A program made the translations under genes and the position numbers. DNA of 64,000 nt, from assembly GCA_031429105.1 (NCBI GenBank), contig JANOYV010000052.1, positions 1-64,000 on the forward strand. The letters are read 5' to 3'. The notes below the pieces were generated by a model. The model saw only the letters and a list, made by a program, of their open reading frames with translations, made no database searches and had not been told where the DNA came from. This document shows, one piece after another, positions 42,921 to 55,311 of this stretch (position 1 is its first letter; every line of letters starts with the position of its first letter). Source of the DNA: JAKFWF01 sp031429105 (GTDB taxonomy: Bacteria; Pseudomonadota; Alphaproteobacteria; Rhizobiales; Hyphomicrobiaceae).

Positions 42921-45637
42921 CCCTCTTTCATTGTCGCCTTGCCTGAGATGGCTGCTTGAGCGGCAGCTAACCGAGCCACCGGCACGCGGAACGGCGAGCA
43001 TGACACGTAGTCGAGGCCGACCTCCTGACAGAAGGCGACGGAGGCTGGGTCGCCGCCATGTTCGCCGCAAATCCCAAGTTTGATGTTGGGGCGAACTTTG
43101 CGGCCGCGCTCGCAGCCCATGCGGACAAGCTCACCGACGCCGTCGATGTCGATCGACACGAACGGATCCACATCGAAAATTCCGGCACCTGAGTAGTTAC
43201 TCAGAATTGGTGCGGCGTCGTCGCGCGACAGCCCAAGGCAGGTTTGCGTCAGATCGTTGGTCCCGAACGAGAAGAACTCCGCTCCTCCTTCGCCTCCCGC
43301 GATTTCGGCGGCCTTCAGACACGCGCGCGGTAGCTCGATCATGGTGCCAATCTGATACGTGAGCTTGGTGCCGGTTTCACTTTCCACAGCCTTCGCCATC
43401 GCAATGATGAGATCGCGGATCATGTCGTATTCCTTTCGGAACGCGACCAACGGGATCATCACCTCTGGCATCACCGCCTTGCCGGTTTTCTTTTGCACCG
43501 CGACTTGCGCTTCAAAAATTGCACGGGCCTGCATTTCGGTAATTTCCGGATAGCGCACGCCAAGGCGACACCCACGAAACCCCAGCATCGGATTGATCTC
43601 GTGCAGTTCGGCAACACGCTCCTGCACGCGTTTCAATGGCACGCCCAATTCCTTGGCGACCGCTGCCGCTTCCGATTCACCGTGCGGCAGGAACTCGTGC
43701 AGCGGCGGATCAAGCAGGCGGATTGTCACTGGCAAGCCGGTCATGATCTCGAACAGACCTTCGAAATCGCGGCGCTGCATCGGCAATATTTTCGCCAAAG
43801 CCTTGCGGCGACCGGTCTCGTCGAGCGCCACGATCATCTCGCGCATGGCGAGGATGCGGTCTTCCTCGAAGAACATATGTTCGGTCCGACACAGGCCGAT
43901 GCCTTCGGCTCCGAACTCGCGGGCTTGGGCAGCATCGCGCGGGGTATCGGCGTTGGCGCGCACTTTCATGGTGCGGGCAGCGTCGGCCCAGGTCATCAGC
44001 ACGCCGAAGTCGCCGGACAATTCCGGGCGGCGCATTTTGACGAGGCCCTTCAGCACTTCGCCCGTGCTGCCATCGATCGTGATCTGGTCGCCACGCTTGA
44101 ACAGTTGGCCCATGACCGTCATCGTCTGCGCCTTGAGATCGATGCGCAGCGCACCAGCCCCTGACACGCAGGGGCGGCCCATGCCACGCGCAACAACCGC
44201 TGCATGGCTCGTCATGCCGCCCCTTGCGGTCAAAATGCCCGCGGCCGCGTGCATGCCGTGGATATCTTCGGGGCTCGTTTCGATGCGCACCAGGATGACG
44301 TCGCGGCCCTGGCCTTTCAGCGTCTCGGCATCGTCGGCATCGAATACGATTTCACCCGATGCAGCGCCCGGCGACGCCGGCAAGCCGGTTGCGATCACGG
44401 TTTTGGTGGCTGTCGGATCGATCGTTGGATGCAACAGCTGATCAAGCCCGCCGGCATCGATCCGCATCACCGCCTCGTCGCGCGTGAGCACGCCTTCGTT
44501 CGCCAGATCAACCGCGATCTTCAAGGCGGCAGCTGTCGTGCGCTTGCCCGACCTTGTCTGCAACATCCATAGCTTGCCATTTTGGATGGTGAACTCGATG
44601 TCCTGCATATCGCGATAACGGCCCTCGAGCTTGGCGAAGACGGCAGTCAATTCCTTGAACGTGCCCGGCATGATCGCTTCGAGCGATGGCGCCTTATCAC
44701 CAGCATCGATGCGCGCGACTTCGGTCAGGCTCTGCGGCGTGCGGATGCCGGCAACCACATCCTCGCCTTGAGCGTTGACCAGGAACTCGCCGTATAATGC
44801 CTTTTCCCCGGTCGAGGGATTGCGGGTGAAGGCAACGCCCGTCGCCGAGGTCTCGCCCATGTTGCCAAACACCATCGCCTGCACGTTGACGGCGGTGCCC
44901 CAACTATCGGGAATGTTATGCAAGCGACGGTAGGTGTTTGCACGCGCATTTTGCCAGGAGCCGAACACCGCCGAGATCGCGCCCCACAGCTGCTCCGACG
45001 TCGATTGCGGGAACGGCTTCCCCGATTCACGCAACACGGCGGCCTTGTATTCGCCGATCACCTTTTGCCAATCGGCAGCATCGAGCTCGGTGTCACCAGA
45101 TTTGCCGGTGAGGTTCTTGTGGTTGTCGAGGATGTCGTCGAACACGCCGTGATCGACCTCAAGCACCACGTCTGAGTACATCTGGATGAAGCGGCGATAG
45201 CTGTCGTAGGCGAAGCGCTCGTTCTTGGAGCCGACGGCCAGCCCCTTCACAGTCTCGTCGTTGAGGCCAAGATTGAGGATCGTATCCATCATGCCAGGCA
45301 TCGAGGCACGCGCGCCGGAACGCACCGACACCAGCAGCGGGTTCGTCGCATCGCCGAACGTGGCGCCGACCGCCTGCCCGACGTGGGCGATGGCAGCCTT
45401 CACCTGAGCCTCAAGCTCGGTCGGCCATTTGTGGTCATTGGCGTAGTAGGCCGTGCACACATCCGTGGTTATGGTGAAGCCGGGCGGCACCGGCAGCCCC
45501 AAACTCGCCATTTCGGCTAGGTTCGCGCCTTTGCCGCCGAGGAGGTTTTTCATGCTTGCATCGCCGTCGCTGCGGCCGGCGCCAAACAGGTAGACCCACT
45601 TGGGCGAGGCGCTTGAAGGCGTGGGCTTCGTGCTCAT
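42917..45637 (-). CDS. ppdK: pyruvate, phosphate dikinase
   Basis: A 906-residue enzyme interconverting pyruvate, ATP and phosphate with phosphoenolpyruvate, AMP and pyrophosphate. The N-terminal nucleotide-binding region carries LLGGKGANLAEMASLGLPVPPGFTI, the swivelling domain has GGMTSHAAVVARGMG with the phospho-histidine, and the C-terminal barrel has ICGEHGGDPASV with the catalytic cysteine and ending SCSPFRVPVARLAAAQA. ATG 45637 (MSTKPTPSS) is preferred to 45718. It can feed gluconeogenesis with fba, and its pyrophosphate product suits hppA. Its last 4 bp overlap the small membrane protein gene. Confidence 0.95.
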   Translation of the reverse strand: MSTKPTPSSASPKWVYLFGAGRSDGDASMKNLLGGKGANLAEMASLGLPVPPGFTITTDVCTAYYANDHKWPTELEAQVKAAIAHVGQAVGATFGDATNPLLVSVRSGARASMPGMMDTILNLGLNDETVKGLAVGSKNERFAYDSYRRFIQMYSDVVLEVDHGVFDDILDNHKNLTGKSGDTELDAADWQKVIGEYKAAVLRESGKPFPQSTSEQLWGAISAVFGSWQNARANTYRRLHNIPDSWGTAVNVQAMVFGNMGETSATGVAFTRNPSTGEKALYGEFLVNAQGEDVVAGIRTPQSLTEVARIDAGDKAPSLEAIMPGTFKELTAVFAKLEGRYRDMQDIEFTIQNGKLWMLQTRSGKRTTAAALKIAVDLANEGVLTRDEAVMRIDAGGLDQLLHPTIDPTATKTVIATGLPASPGAASGEIVFDADDAETLKGQGRDVILVRIETSPEDIHGMHAAAGILTARGGMTSHAAVVARGMGRPCVSGAGALRIDLKAQTMTVMGQLFKRGDQITIDGSTGEVLKGLVKMRRPELSGDFGVLMTWADAARTMKVRANADTPRDAAQAREFGAEGIGLCRTEHMFFEEDRILAMREMIVALDETGRRKALAKILPMQRRDFEGLFEIMTGLPVTIRLLDPPLHEFLPHGESEAAAVAKELGVPLKRVQERVAELHEINPMLGFRGCRLGVRYPEITEMQARAIFEAQVAVQKKTGKAVMPEVMIPLVAFRKEYDMIRDLIIAMAKAVESETGTKLTYQIGTMIELPRACLKAAEIAGGEGGAEFFSFGTNDLTQTCLGLSRDDAAPILSNYSGAGIFDVDPFVSIDIDGVGELVRMGCERGRKVRPNIKLGICGEHGGDPASVAFCQEVGLDYVSCSPFRVPVARLAAAQAAISGKATMKEG

Positions 45638-45855
45638 GAGTTGCGGCTCCCGTGCAGGCAATGGTGCGATGCGTCGTGCCCGTCCATACAAGGCCAGCCA
45701 AAGAGTCGCAAACGGCATCGTGACGCGATGGGCTGGGGGGGGCTCGTGTGGGAGAGGAGATTCAGCAGCGGCGATGTGTCGTGGTCGAAGGCCGCGACCT
45801 ACGGAACCCCGCAGTGCTATGGATTCGCATCTATAACTGGACCCAGCGCACGCCG

Positions 45856-46866
45856 ATGAAGCTCACAAGCACGGGAATATGGACATGCCTTGCGGCGGCA
45901 ATGACGATCTTTGCGCTCCCGGCTGTCGCGCAAGTGCCGGGATCCTCGCATCCCCTTGTGGGCAAGATCTTCGACACGCGGACGGGAGTGCTCACGGAAC
46001 TGAGCGACCAAGCGCTGATCCCGAAATTGTTCCCCTGCGGCGCGATCACGCTACTGGGTGAAGTGCATGACAATGCCGAGCATCACAAAATGCGGGGGCA
46101 GTTGTTGCAATCCGAACGCGAAGAGGGTGGCGGGATGCGGCACAACTGCGGCAGTCCGGCATTTGTATTCGAGCATCTGAGCGTTGATCAGCAAGCCACT
46201 CTGGAGCAGTTTTTTAAAGAACCACGCCGAGGTAGCCACGGCACGGATAGAATGATCTCATCACTGTTTTGGAGACTCGATCAGACAAACTCCGGTTGGC
46301 AATTGGGACTTCTTCGCCCGTTGTTTCAGCAAGCAATTCGCCCTGGCGGCAGGCTTGTACCCGGAAACCCAAAGACGGAGACAACAATAAAAGTAGCCAA
46401 GCAAGGCATCAATGCACTCGAGCCGGTTACCGTGTCGGCTATGGCCCTCGACAAACCGCTTGCCTCAGACCTCCAGGATGACCTCCTCACCGAACTCGAA
46501 GCGAGTCATTGCGGCCTGATGCCTAAGTCGGCATTCGGCAATATGGCCGCAGCCCAACGCTATCGCGATGCCTTCATGGCAGACGTCGCGCTCAAGGCTA
46601 CCGAAGCATCTGGCAACGTCGTGATGTTCGCTGGCAACGGCCACGTCCGCACCGACCGCGGCGTGCCGTGGTACATCCAACAACGCGCACCGAACCAGAA
46701 AGTCATCGCCGTCGCCTTCGTCGAAACCGAGGACGGCAAAACCGACCCCGCCACCTACGGCCCACGCGATCCAGCTGGCAAACCTGCCGCCGACTACATC
46801 GCTTTCGCCCTGCCTGCAAAACGCGAAGACCCGTGCGCGCAAATGCGCAGCGGCATGAAAAAGTAG
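45856..46866 (+). CDS. secreted ChaN/Tiki-family haem-binding-like protein
   Basis: A 336-residue protein from ATG 45856 with signal sequence MKLTSTGIWTCLAAAMTIFALPAVA. It has LLGEVHDNAEHHKM (TIKI/ChaN first metal-type motif), VFEHLSVDQQATLEQF, a central helical part and the second motif VVMFAGNGHVRTDRGVPWYI. This matches the ChaN-like domain reported in haem/iron uptake lipoproteins and TIKI proteases; no lipobox cysteine is present. An earlier frame start at 45748 was rejected as it precedes the signal peptide. Function is inferred only. Confidence 0.75.
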   Translation: MKLTSTGIWTCLAAAMTIFALPAVAQVPGSSHPLVGKIFDTRTGVLTELSDQALIPKLFPCGAITLLGEVHDNAEHHKMRGQLLQSEREEGGGMRHNCGSPAFVFEHLSVDQQATLEQFFKEPRRGSHGTDRMISSLFWRLDQTNSGWQLGLLRPLFQQAIRPGGRLVPGNPKTETTIKVAKQGINALEPVTVSAMALDKPLASDLQDDLLTELEASHCGLMPKSAFGNMAAAQRYRDAFMADVALKATEASGNVVMFAGNGHVRTDRGVPWYIQQRAPNQKVIAVAFVETEDGKTDPATYGPRDPAGKPAADYIAFALPAKREDPCAQMRSGMKK

Positions 46867-46874
46867 TCCTGAAC

Positions 46875-46974
46875 GTAGTTAGGTTAGCGCCGCCACTTCG
46901 GCGCGTAACCCAACATTTCACGCGTGCCGCAAACCGTTGGGTTACGGCGCAAGGGGGCGCCTAACCCAACCTAC
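46875..46974. repeat. double palindromic element (GTTGGGTTA type)
   Basis: About 100 bp built of two back-to-back hairpins. The first has arms GTTAGGTTAGCGCC (46878-46891) and GGCGCGTAACCCAAC (46900-46914); the second GTTGGGTTACGGCGC (46936-46950) and GGCGCCTAACCCAAC (46956-46970). The outermost bases GTAG and CTAC also pair, so it can fold as one long cruciform. It has the look of a REP- or BIME-like mobile palindrome and lies between the ChaN gene and carB. No transposase is adjacent. Confidence 0.8.
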
Positions 46975-47039
46975 AACCTGTGGCTCGTTGATCATCCCCG
47001 CTAGTCAAGTCTGCTGCACTGCACTAAGAAGCGCGCACC

Positions 47040-50330
<3,291 letters not shown>

Positions 50331-50483
50331 CGACCGGCGCTGCCGACCGTATAACATTCGGCAGTGCACAAACGGCTTCGCCGTCGGCTGGTACCCGTGA
50401 AGGTACTGGTCAAACCCCGCTATTTGCGTGAAACTACCAAACGAGCCCGGCAAGTGGCCAGGCAGACTAGGGAGATTGATACC

Positions 50484-50963
50484 ATGGCAATGGAAAAGGT
50501 GCCGATGACGGCTGAGGGCCATGAAAAGCTCGTCGCCGAGTTGCAGCGCCTCAAATCTGAGGAGCGGCCGCGCATCATTCAGGCAATTGCCGAGGCGCGC
50601 GCGCACGGCGACCTGTCGGAAAATGCCGAGTATCACGCCGCCAAGGAACAGCAGGGCTTGAACGAAGCCCGCGTGTCCGATTTTGAAGACAAACTGTCGC
50701 GCGCCGATGTCATCGATATCAGTAAGATGTCCGGCACCACGGTGAAGTTTGGCGCGACGGTATCGCTGCTCGATCAGGATACCGAGGAAAAGGTCAAATA
50801 CAAGATCGTCGGCGAACTCGAAGCCAACGTGCGCGATGGTAAGGTCTCAATTGCCTCGCCGATTGCCCGCGCGCTGATCGGCAAATCCAAGGGCGAAACC
50901 GCCGAAGTGACCACGCCAAAGGGCTCGAAGTCCTACGAAGTAATAAAGGTCGAGTGGAAGTGA
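50484..50963 (+). CDS. greA: transcription elongation factor GreA
   Basis: A 159-residue protein. The N-terminal coiled coil ends in the acidic loop ARAHGDLSENAEYHAAKEQQ, the GreA fingerprint that reactivates arrested RNA polymerase. The C-terminal FKBP-like domain has SPIARALIGKSKGETAEVTTPKGSKSYEV. ATG 50484 gives the normal length; a frame to 50364 is longer without support. A hairpin (arms GCGCTGCCGA/TCGGCAGTGC, near 50349-50380) lies between carB and greA. Confidence 0.95.
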   Translation: MAMEKVPMTAEGHEKLVAELQRLKSEERPRIIQAIAEARAHGDLSENAEYHAAKEQQGLNEARVSDFEDKLSRADVIDISKMSGTTVKFGATVSLLDQDTEEKVKYKIVGELEANVRDGKVSIASPIARALIGKSKGETAEVTTPKGSKSYEVIKVEWK

Positions 50964-51024
50964 CACGACTTGCCGGGTGACCGGCTACATGTGATTGGTC
51001 GCATCGGGCAGGCAATTCAGTTAC

Positions 51025-52266
51025 GTGAGCACAGACCAGGCAGCAGCCAGAATCCCGACGTCACCGTTCGCCATACGCAGTTTTCGTCTGTATTGGGCCG
51101 CGCGATTTCTTGCCTCGTTCGCGGTGCAGATCATCATCGTCGCGGTTGGTTGGCAATTGTACGAGGCGACCCGCGATCCGTTCCTGCTCGGCATGGTTGG
51201 CCTCGCCGAATTTCTTCCAGCCATTCTGCTCGTGCTCGCCACCGGCGCAGTGGCTGACCGCTTTGATCGTCTGAACATCGGCGCATTGTGCATTGCCGCC
51301 GAAGCAGCGTGTGCTGCGGCTTTGCTGTGGATTTTCCTGGCAGGCGGCACGCCGCTTCTGCCGATTTTCACGGTTTTGGTTGGTATCGGCATTGCCCGCG
51401 CCTTCATGGGACCAGCCCTGCAGTCAGTGGTTTCTGGCCTGGTGCCAGCGGATGTTCTGCCAGCTGCAATCGCCTGGAATACATCTCTTTGGCAGATCGG
51501 CAGCATCACCGGACCGATGGCTGGCGGTCTGCTGTACGGTATCGGCGGCGAGATCGCCTATGGCGTGGCCGCCCTGTTGCTGCTGGCATCGCTGATCCTG
51601 ATCCAGATGGTGCCGCGCACCGCCACAACCCGGGCGACGTCAGCCCAGCGCCCATCACTCGAAACTTTGTTTGGCGGGTTTCGCTACGTATTGAGCCAAC
51701 TCGTAATCCTGGGCGCGGTTTCGCTTGATCTGTTCGCTGTACTACTCGGCGGGGCGACCGCACTCATGCCAGCCTTTGCCCGCGATATTCTTGATGTGGG
51801 GCCCTGGGGACTTGGGCTGCTGCGCGCGGCTCCCGGCGTTGGCGCAATTGTCATGGGCGTCTATCTTGCGCGGAATCCAATCCGCAAGCGCGCCGGCTTC
51901 ATCATGTTCGCCGGTGTCGGTTTGTTTGGACTGGCGACCTTAGTGTTCGGCCTGTCGAAATCAGTTTCCTTGTCAGTGGCCGCGCTCTTGGTTGCGGGCG
52001 CTGCCGACATGATCAGCGTCTACGTCCGCGAAAGCATGATCCAGTTGGCGACGCCCGACGACCTGCGCGGTCGCGTCAACGCGGTCAACATGGTGTTTGT
52101 CGGTGCTTCAAACGAACTCGGTGCGTTTCGCGCCGGTACGATGGCCGCGTTCACCGGTGTTGTGCCAGCCGTCGTAATCGGCGGCATCGGCACGATGATC
52201 GTCGCAGCGCTGTGGCCGCGCCTGTTTCCGACGCTGGCAAAAACCGAAAAACTCGAAGGCCGATAA
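51025..52266 (+). CDS. MFS transporter (EntS/DUF894-like exporter)
   Basis: A 413-residue membrane protein with twelve helices. FRLYWAARFLASFAVQIIIVAVGWQLYEATRDPFLLGMVGLAEFLP is the typical start of the EntS-like MFS group, and AVADRFDRLNIG is the loop 2-3 motif. GTG 51025 gives the usual length; a TTG at 50995 is also possible. Members export siderophores, drugs or metabolites. It is convergent with the Lrp gene, ends 4 bp apart. Confidence 0.8.
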   Translation: MSTDQAAARIPTSPFAIRSFRLYWAARFLASFAVQIIIVAVGWQLYEATRDPFLLGMVGLAEFLPAILLVLATGAVADRFDRLNIGALCIAAEAACAAALLWIFLAGGTPLLPIFTVLVGIGIARAFMGPALQSVVSGLVPADVLPAAIAWNTSLWQIGSITGPMAGGLLYGIGGEIAYGVAALLLLASLILIQMVPRTATTRATSAQRPSLETLFGGFRYVLSQLVILGAVSLDLFAVLLGGATALMPAFARDILDVGPWGLGLLRAAPGVGAIVMGVYLARNPIRKRAGFIMFAGVGLFGLATLVFGLSKSVSLSVAALLVAGAADMISVYVRESMIQLATPDDLRGRVNAVNMVFVGASNELGAFRAGTMAAFTGVVPAVVIGGIGTMIVAALWPRLFPTLAKTEKLEGR

Positions 52267-52269
52267 CCG

Positions 52270-52749
52270 TCAGAGACGTGGCACGGTGATTGGCACGCCG
52301 GGCTCCTGCTTGGCGCGGCGGATGGCCAGCGACGTCTTGACCCCGGCAACGTTGGGTGCAGCGGTCAAATCCTTGATCACGAAATCCTGGAAGCTGCCGA
52401 GGTCGGGCGCAACACAGCGTAGAATGTAGTCCGTTTCACCCGACATCATGTGACACTCGCGCACCAGCGGCCAACCCAGCACGCGGTTTTCGAACGCCCG
52501 CAAGTCCGGCTCGGATTGCGCGTGCAGACTGACCATCGCAAAGGCGGTGAGATCGAAGCCCAGCATCTTTTCATCCATCAGCGCCGTGTAGCCGCGAATG
52601 TAGCCGGCATCTTCAAGCGCTCGCACCCGTCGCAGGCACGGTGGCGCGGATAAGCCAACGCGCTGGCTGAGCGCAATGTTGGTGATGCGACCGTCGGCCT
52701 GCAACTCCTTCAGGATTCGCCAGTCTAGAGGATCAAGTCGGACACGCAT
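52270..52749 (-). CDS. Lrp/AsnC-family transcriptional regulator
   Basis: A 159-residue regulator: an N-terminal helix-turn-helix (LDWRILKELQADGRITNIALSQRVGLSAPPCLRRVRALEDAGYI) and a C-terminal RAM ligand-binding domain (AFMVSLHAQ-type strand through ETDYILRCVAPDLGSFQDFV). ATG 52749 is preferred to 52806. The target is unknown; it is divergent from the ELM1-family gene across about 160 bp, a possible target. Confidence 0.9.
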   Translation of the reverse strand: MRVRLDPLDWRILKELQADGRITNIALSQRVGLSAPPCLRRVRALEDAGYIRGYTALMDEKMLGFDLTAFAMVSLHAQSEPDLRAFENRVLGWPLVRECHMMSGETDYILRCVAPDLGSFQDFVIKDLTAAPNVAGVKTSLAIRRAKQEPGVPITVPRL

Positions 52750-52908
52750 TTGGGATAGCCTCTGACCATTTGCCGTAAACTTATGAAACGCAACCAATTG
52801 TCGCAATAAACGAAAATCAAATTTGCAAAATAATTTTTGTTTATTTCGCTACCCCTGCGGCGGCACGGACCATCGACATCCCGGCCCACGACAGTGCAGA
52901 CCACTATC

Positions 52909-53946
52909 ATGCAGCATCAGGCTACCCCTTCTCTCGCCTCTGACCGCCCACTCAGCGGACGTTCGGCGTGGATTATCACTGACGGCAAGGTCGGCATGGA
53001 CGTGCAGGCGCGCGGTCTTGCCCAAACGCTCGGCCTCGACTTCCAGATGAAGCACGTGACGCCGTCGGGCATCTGGAAGTTCGCGGCGCCTTGGGGCCCG
53101 GTTGACCCGAAAGCACGCATCGGCCAATCCGACAGCGCGATGTTCGCGCCTCCATGGCCAGACGTGTGCATTGCGACCGGTCGCGCCAGCGTCCCCTATG
53201 TGCGCGCCGTGCGCCGTCAATCCCGCCAGAAAACCTTTTGCGTCGTGCTTCAAGACCCCAAAACGGGGCCCGCAACGGCAGATTTGATCTGGGTGCCGGA
53301 GCACGACCGCCGCCGGGGTGACAACGTGATCACCACGCCAACGGCCCCGCATGGCTTTTCCCAGGCCGTACTGGCGCACCTGCGCGCGACCTGTCCGCCT
53401 GAGATCGCCAAGTTGCCGTCGCCGCGCATCGCCGTAATTCTAGGCGGTAAAAACGGCATCTACCGCTTCACCGACGCCGACGATGACCGCTTCCAATCAG
53501 CCCTCGCCAGTCTGGGCGCCCTCGGCGCAAGCTTCATGATCACGCCCTCCCGGCGGTCACACCAACGGCTGATCCGCGCCGCCGACCTTGCAACCACCGG
53601 TTGCCCGCGCATCATCTGGGACGGCACCGGAGATAACCCCTATCCAAGTTTTCTCGCCCACGCCGATATGCTCATTGTGACAGCCGACAGCGTCAACATG
53701 GTTGGCGAAGCCTGCGCCACCGGCAAGCCGGTTTATGTATTCGAGCCGAGCGGCGGCAGCGCCAAGTTCCAGCGCTTCCATGAGACGCTCCGTCGCACTG
53801 GGGCAACGCGTCCCTTGCCCGAACGTATGCAAAAGTTAGACACTTGGAACTATGAGCCGCTTGATTCAGCGCAAGTGATTGCTGAACACGTCGAACGGCG
53901 TTGGTTAGAGCGGCGTGGGTCGATAGCTGGCTCAACCGCGATATGA
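52909..53946 (+). CDS. ELM1-like (mitochondrial fission family) protein
   Basis: A 345-residue protein. SAWIITDGKVGMDVQARGLAQTLG (start near 17), PDVCIATGRASVPYVRAVRR, CVVLQDPKTGP, PRIAVILGGKNGIYRF, a PSRRSHQ segment, ADMLIVTADSVNMVGEACATGKPVYVFEP and FHETLRRTG follow the ELM1 family (PF06258), named from plant mitochondria but common in alphaproteobacteria, where it resembles a glycosyltransferase-like fold; the bacterial role is unknown. ATG 52909 is chosen over 52837. Its stop overlaps a possible ATG (53943) of the 2OG-oxygenase gene. Confidence 0.8.
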   Translation: MQHQATPSLASDRPLSGRSAWIITDGKVGMDVQARGLAQTLGLDFQMKHVTPSGIWKFAAPWGPVDPKARIGQSDSAMFAPPWPDVCIATGRASVPYVRAVRRQSRQKTFCVVLQDPKTGPATADLIWVPEHDRRRGDNVITTPTAPHGFSQAVLAHLRATCPPEIAKLPSPRIAVILGGKNGIYRFTDADDDRFQSALASLGALGASFMITPSRRSHQRLIRAADLATTGCPRIIWDGTGDNPYPSFLAHADMLIVTADSVNMVGEACATGKPVYVFEPSGGSAKFQRFHETLRRTGATRPLPERMQKLDTWNYEPLDSAQVIAEHVERRWLERRGSIAGSTAI

Positions 53947-53963
53947 CGATCAAAGAGGTTCGC

Positions 53964-54584
53964 ATGGCGCATCTGGAACTCGAAAAGTTGAAGGCAGCGC
54001 GCGTTGAAACGCAACCCTACAACTACACAATCGTGCCGGGGTTTCTGCGGGCAGACAGCGTTGCGCGCATCAACGCGACTTACCCAAAAATCGACAAGGG
54101 CGGATCCTATCCAGTCGAGAGCCTGGAAGCCGGAATGGCGATCAAGGAAGTGATCGAGGAACTCGACAGCCCAGCGTTTGAAGCGGTGATCGCGGAAAAG
54201 TTCGGCGTCGAGCTTGCCGGTCGCCCGAAAATGTATTCGCTGCGTGGCTACACCCGCGCCAAGGATGGCCAGATCCACACCGACTCCAAGGACAAGATCA
54301 TTACCGTGCTCTTGTACTTGAATGAGAACTGGCAGCATCCGGGCGGCAAATTGCGCCTGCTGAAAAACGGCTCAAACGTCGAGGATTACGTTGCCGAAGT
54401 GCCGCCCGACAACGGTACGTTGCTGGTATTCAAGCGCGCTGACAACTCGTGGCACGGGCATCATCCGTTCGATGGCCCAAGGCGCTCTCTGCAGATGAAT
54501 TGGATGACATCGGAAGGCTCCAAGGGCTTCCACGCCATCCGTCATAAGATCTCAGCCGTGGTGAAAAAGCTTACCGCTGCGTGA
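53964..54584 (+). CDS. 2OG-Fe(II) oxygenase
   Basis: A 206-residue enzyme from ATG 53964 (AGAGG about 7 bases upstream); an ATG at 53943 overlapping the ELM1 stop as ATGA is possible. The iron site is H105 and D107 in GQIHTDSKDKIITVLLYLNE, with H164 in ADNSWHGHHPF and R173/R174 in GPRRSLQMNW as 2-oxoglutarate anchor. GGKLRLL is also typical. Its close coupling to the ELM1-family gene suggests a shared pathway, probably sugar or protein modification, not identifiable here. Confidence 0.8.
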   Translation: MAHLELEKLKAARVETQPYNYTIVPGFLRADSVARINATYPKIDKGGSYPVESLEAGMAIKEVIEELDSPAFEAVIAEKFGVELAGRPKMYSLRGYTRAKDGQIHTDSKDKIITVLLYLNENWQHPGGKLRLLKNGSNVEDYVAEVPPDNGTLLVFKRADNSWHGHHPFDGPRRSLQMNWMTSEGSKGFHAIRHKISAVVKKLTAA

Positions 54585-54596
54585 GTGCGGCGCATG

Positions 54597-55229
54597 TCAG
54601 CGCGTCACAATGTTGGCTGCCGGATCGATGCGCGGCTGCCAGTCGTGCCGGACGAGTTCCGGGTCCAAGTGTGCTTCTGCCGGAAACCCGATGCACAGAT
54701 ACGCGATCAGCTTCCAGGCGGGCGGCACATCCAGCGCGCGGGTCACGGCTTCGGGATCGAGGATCGAGATCCACCCCAGCCCAAGGCCTTCAACGCGGGT
54801 CAGCAGCCACAGGGCGTGGATCGCGCACACGACGGAATAATCGAGCGTCTCCGGCATCGTCAGCCGCCCGAGCGTATGGCCTTGGCTCACCGCGTGATCG
54901 CAGAACACGGCCAAATGCACCGGCGCATCGTCGAGCCCTGCAAGCTTCAATGACCGATAGTGCGCCTGACGTTCATCGGCCTGAAGCAGCGCTGCCCGCT
55001 CGTTCTCGGTGACGAACGACGCCCGAACCGCCGCACGGCGCCGCGCGTCATCAACCAGCACGAACCGCCACGGCTGCGCGTTACCAACGCTCGGCGATAG
55101 TTGGGCTGCGGTCAATAACTCGATCACCAGTTCACGCGCCACGGGATCGCGGCTGAAGCGGCGCACATCGCGACGCCACGCCAGCAGATCGCGCACCGCC
55201 GTACGGCTATGGGTGTCGAGTTCGTTCAT
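54597..55229 (-). CDS. bluB: 5,6-dimethylbenzimidazole synthase
   Basis: A 210-residue FMN enzyme converting reduced FMN to the lower ligand of vitamin B12. RRDVRRFSRDPV near the start, SPSVGNAQPWRFVLV, LGRLTMPETLDYSVVCAIHALWLLTRVEGLGLGWISILDPE and YLCIGFPAE are the BluB signatures. ATG 55229 (MNELDTHSR) is used. It lies 82 bp downstream of pdeM on the same strand; no cobalamin riboswitch lies in that gap. Confidence 0.88.
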   Translation of the reverse strand: MNELDTHSRTAVRDLLAWRRDVRRFSRDPVARELVIELLTAAQLSPSVGNAQPWRFVLVDDARRRAAVRASFVTENERAALLQADERQAHYRSLKLAGLDDAPVHLAVFCDHAVSQGHTLGRLTMPETLDYSVVCAIHALWLLTRVEGLGLGWISILDPEAVTRALDVPPAWKLIAYLCIGFPAEAHLDPELVRHDWQPRIDPAANIVTR

Positions 55230-55311
55230 CGGACGCGAGTTACGCGTGCCCGGGTCGCGGCGCAAGGGGCGGTGATGTTGTGGCGGACCGTCAGCCCCCC
55301 CGCCCCAACCA

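Noticed and set aside
55230..55311. Cobalamin riboswitch before bluB
   Set aside because: Only 82 bp separate it from pdeM, and no B12-box-like sequence was seen.
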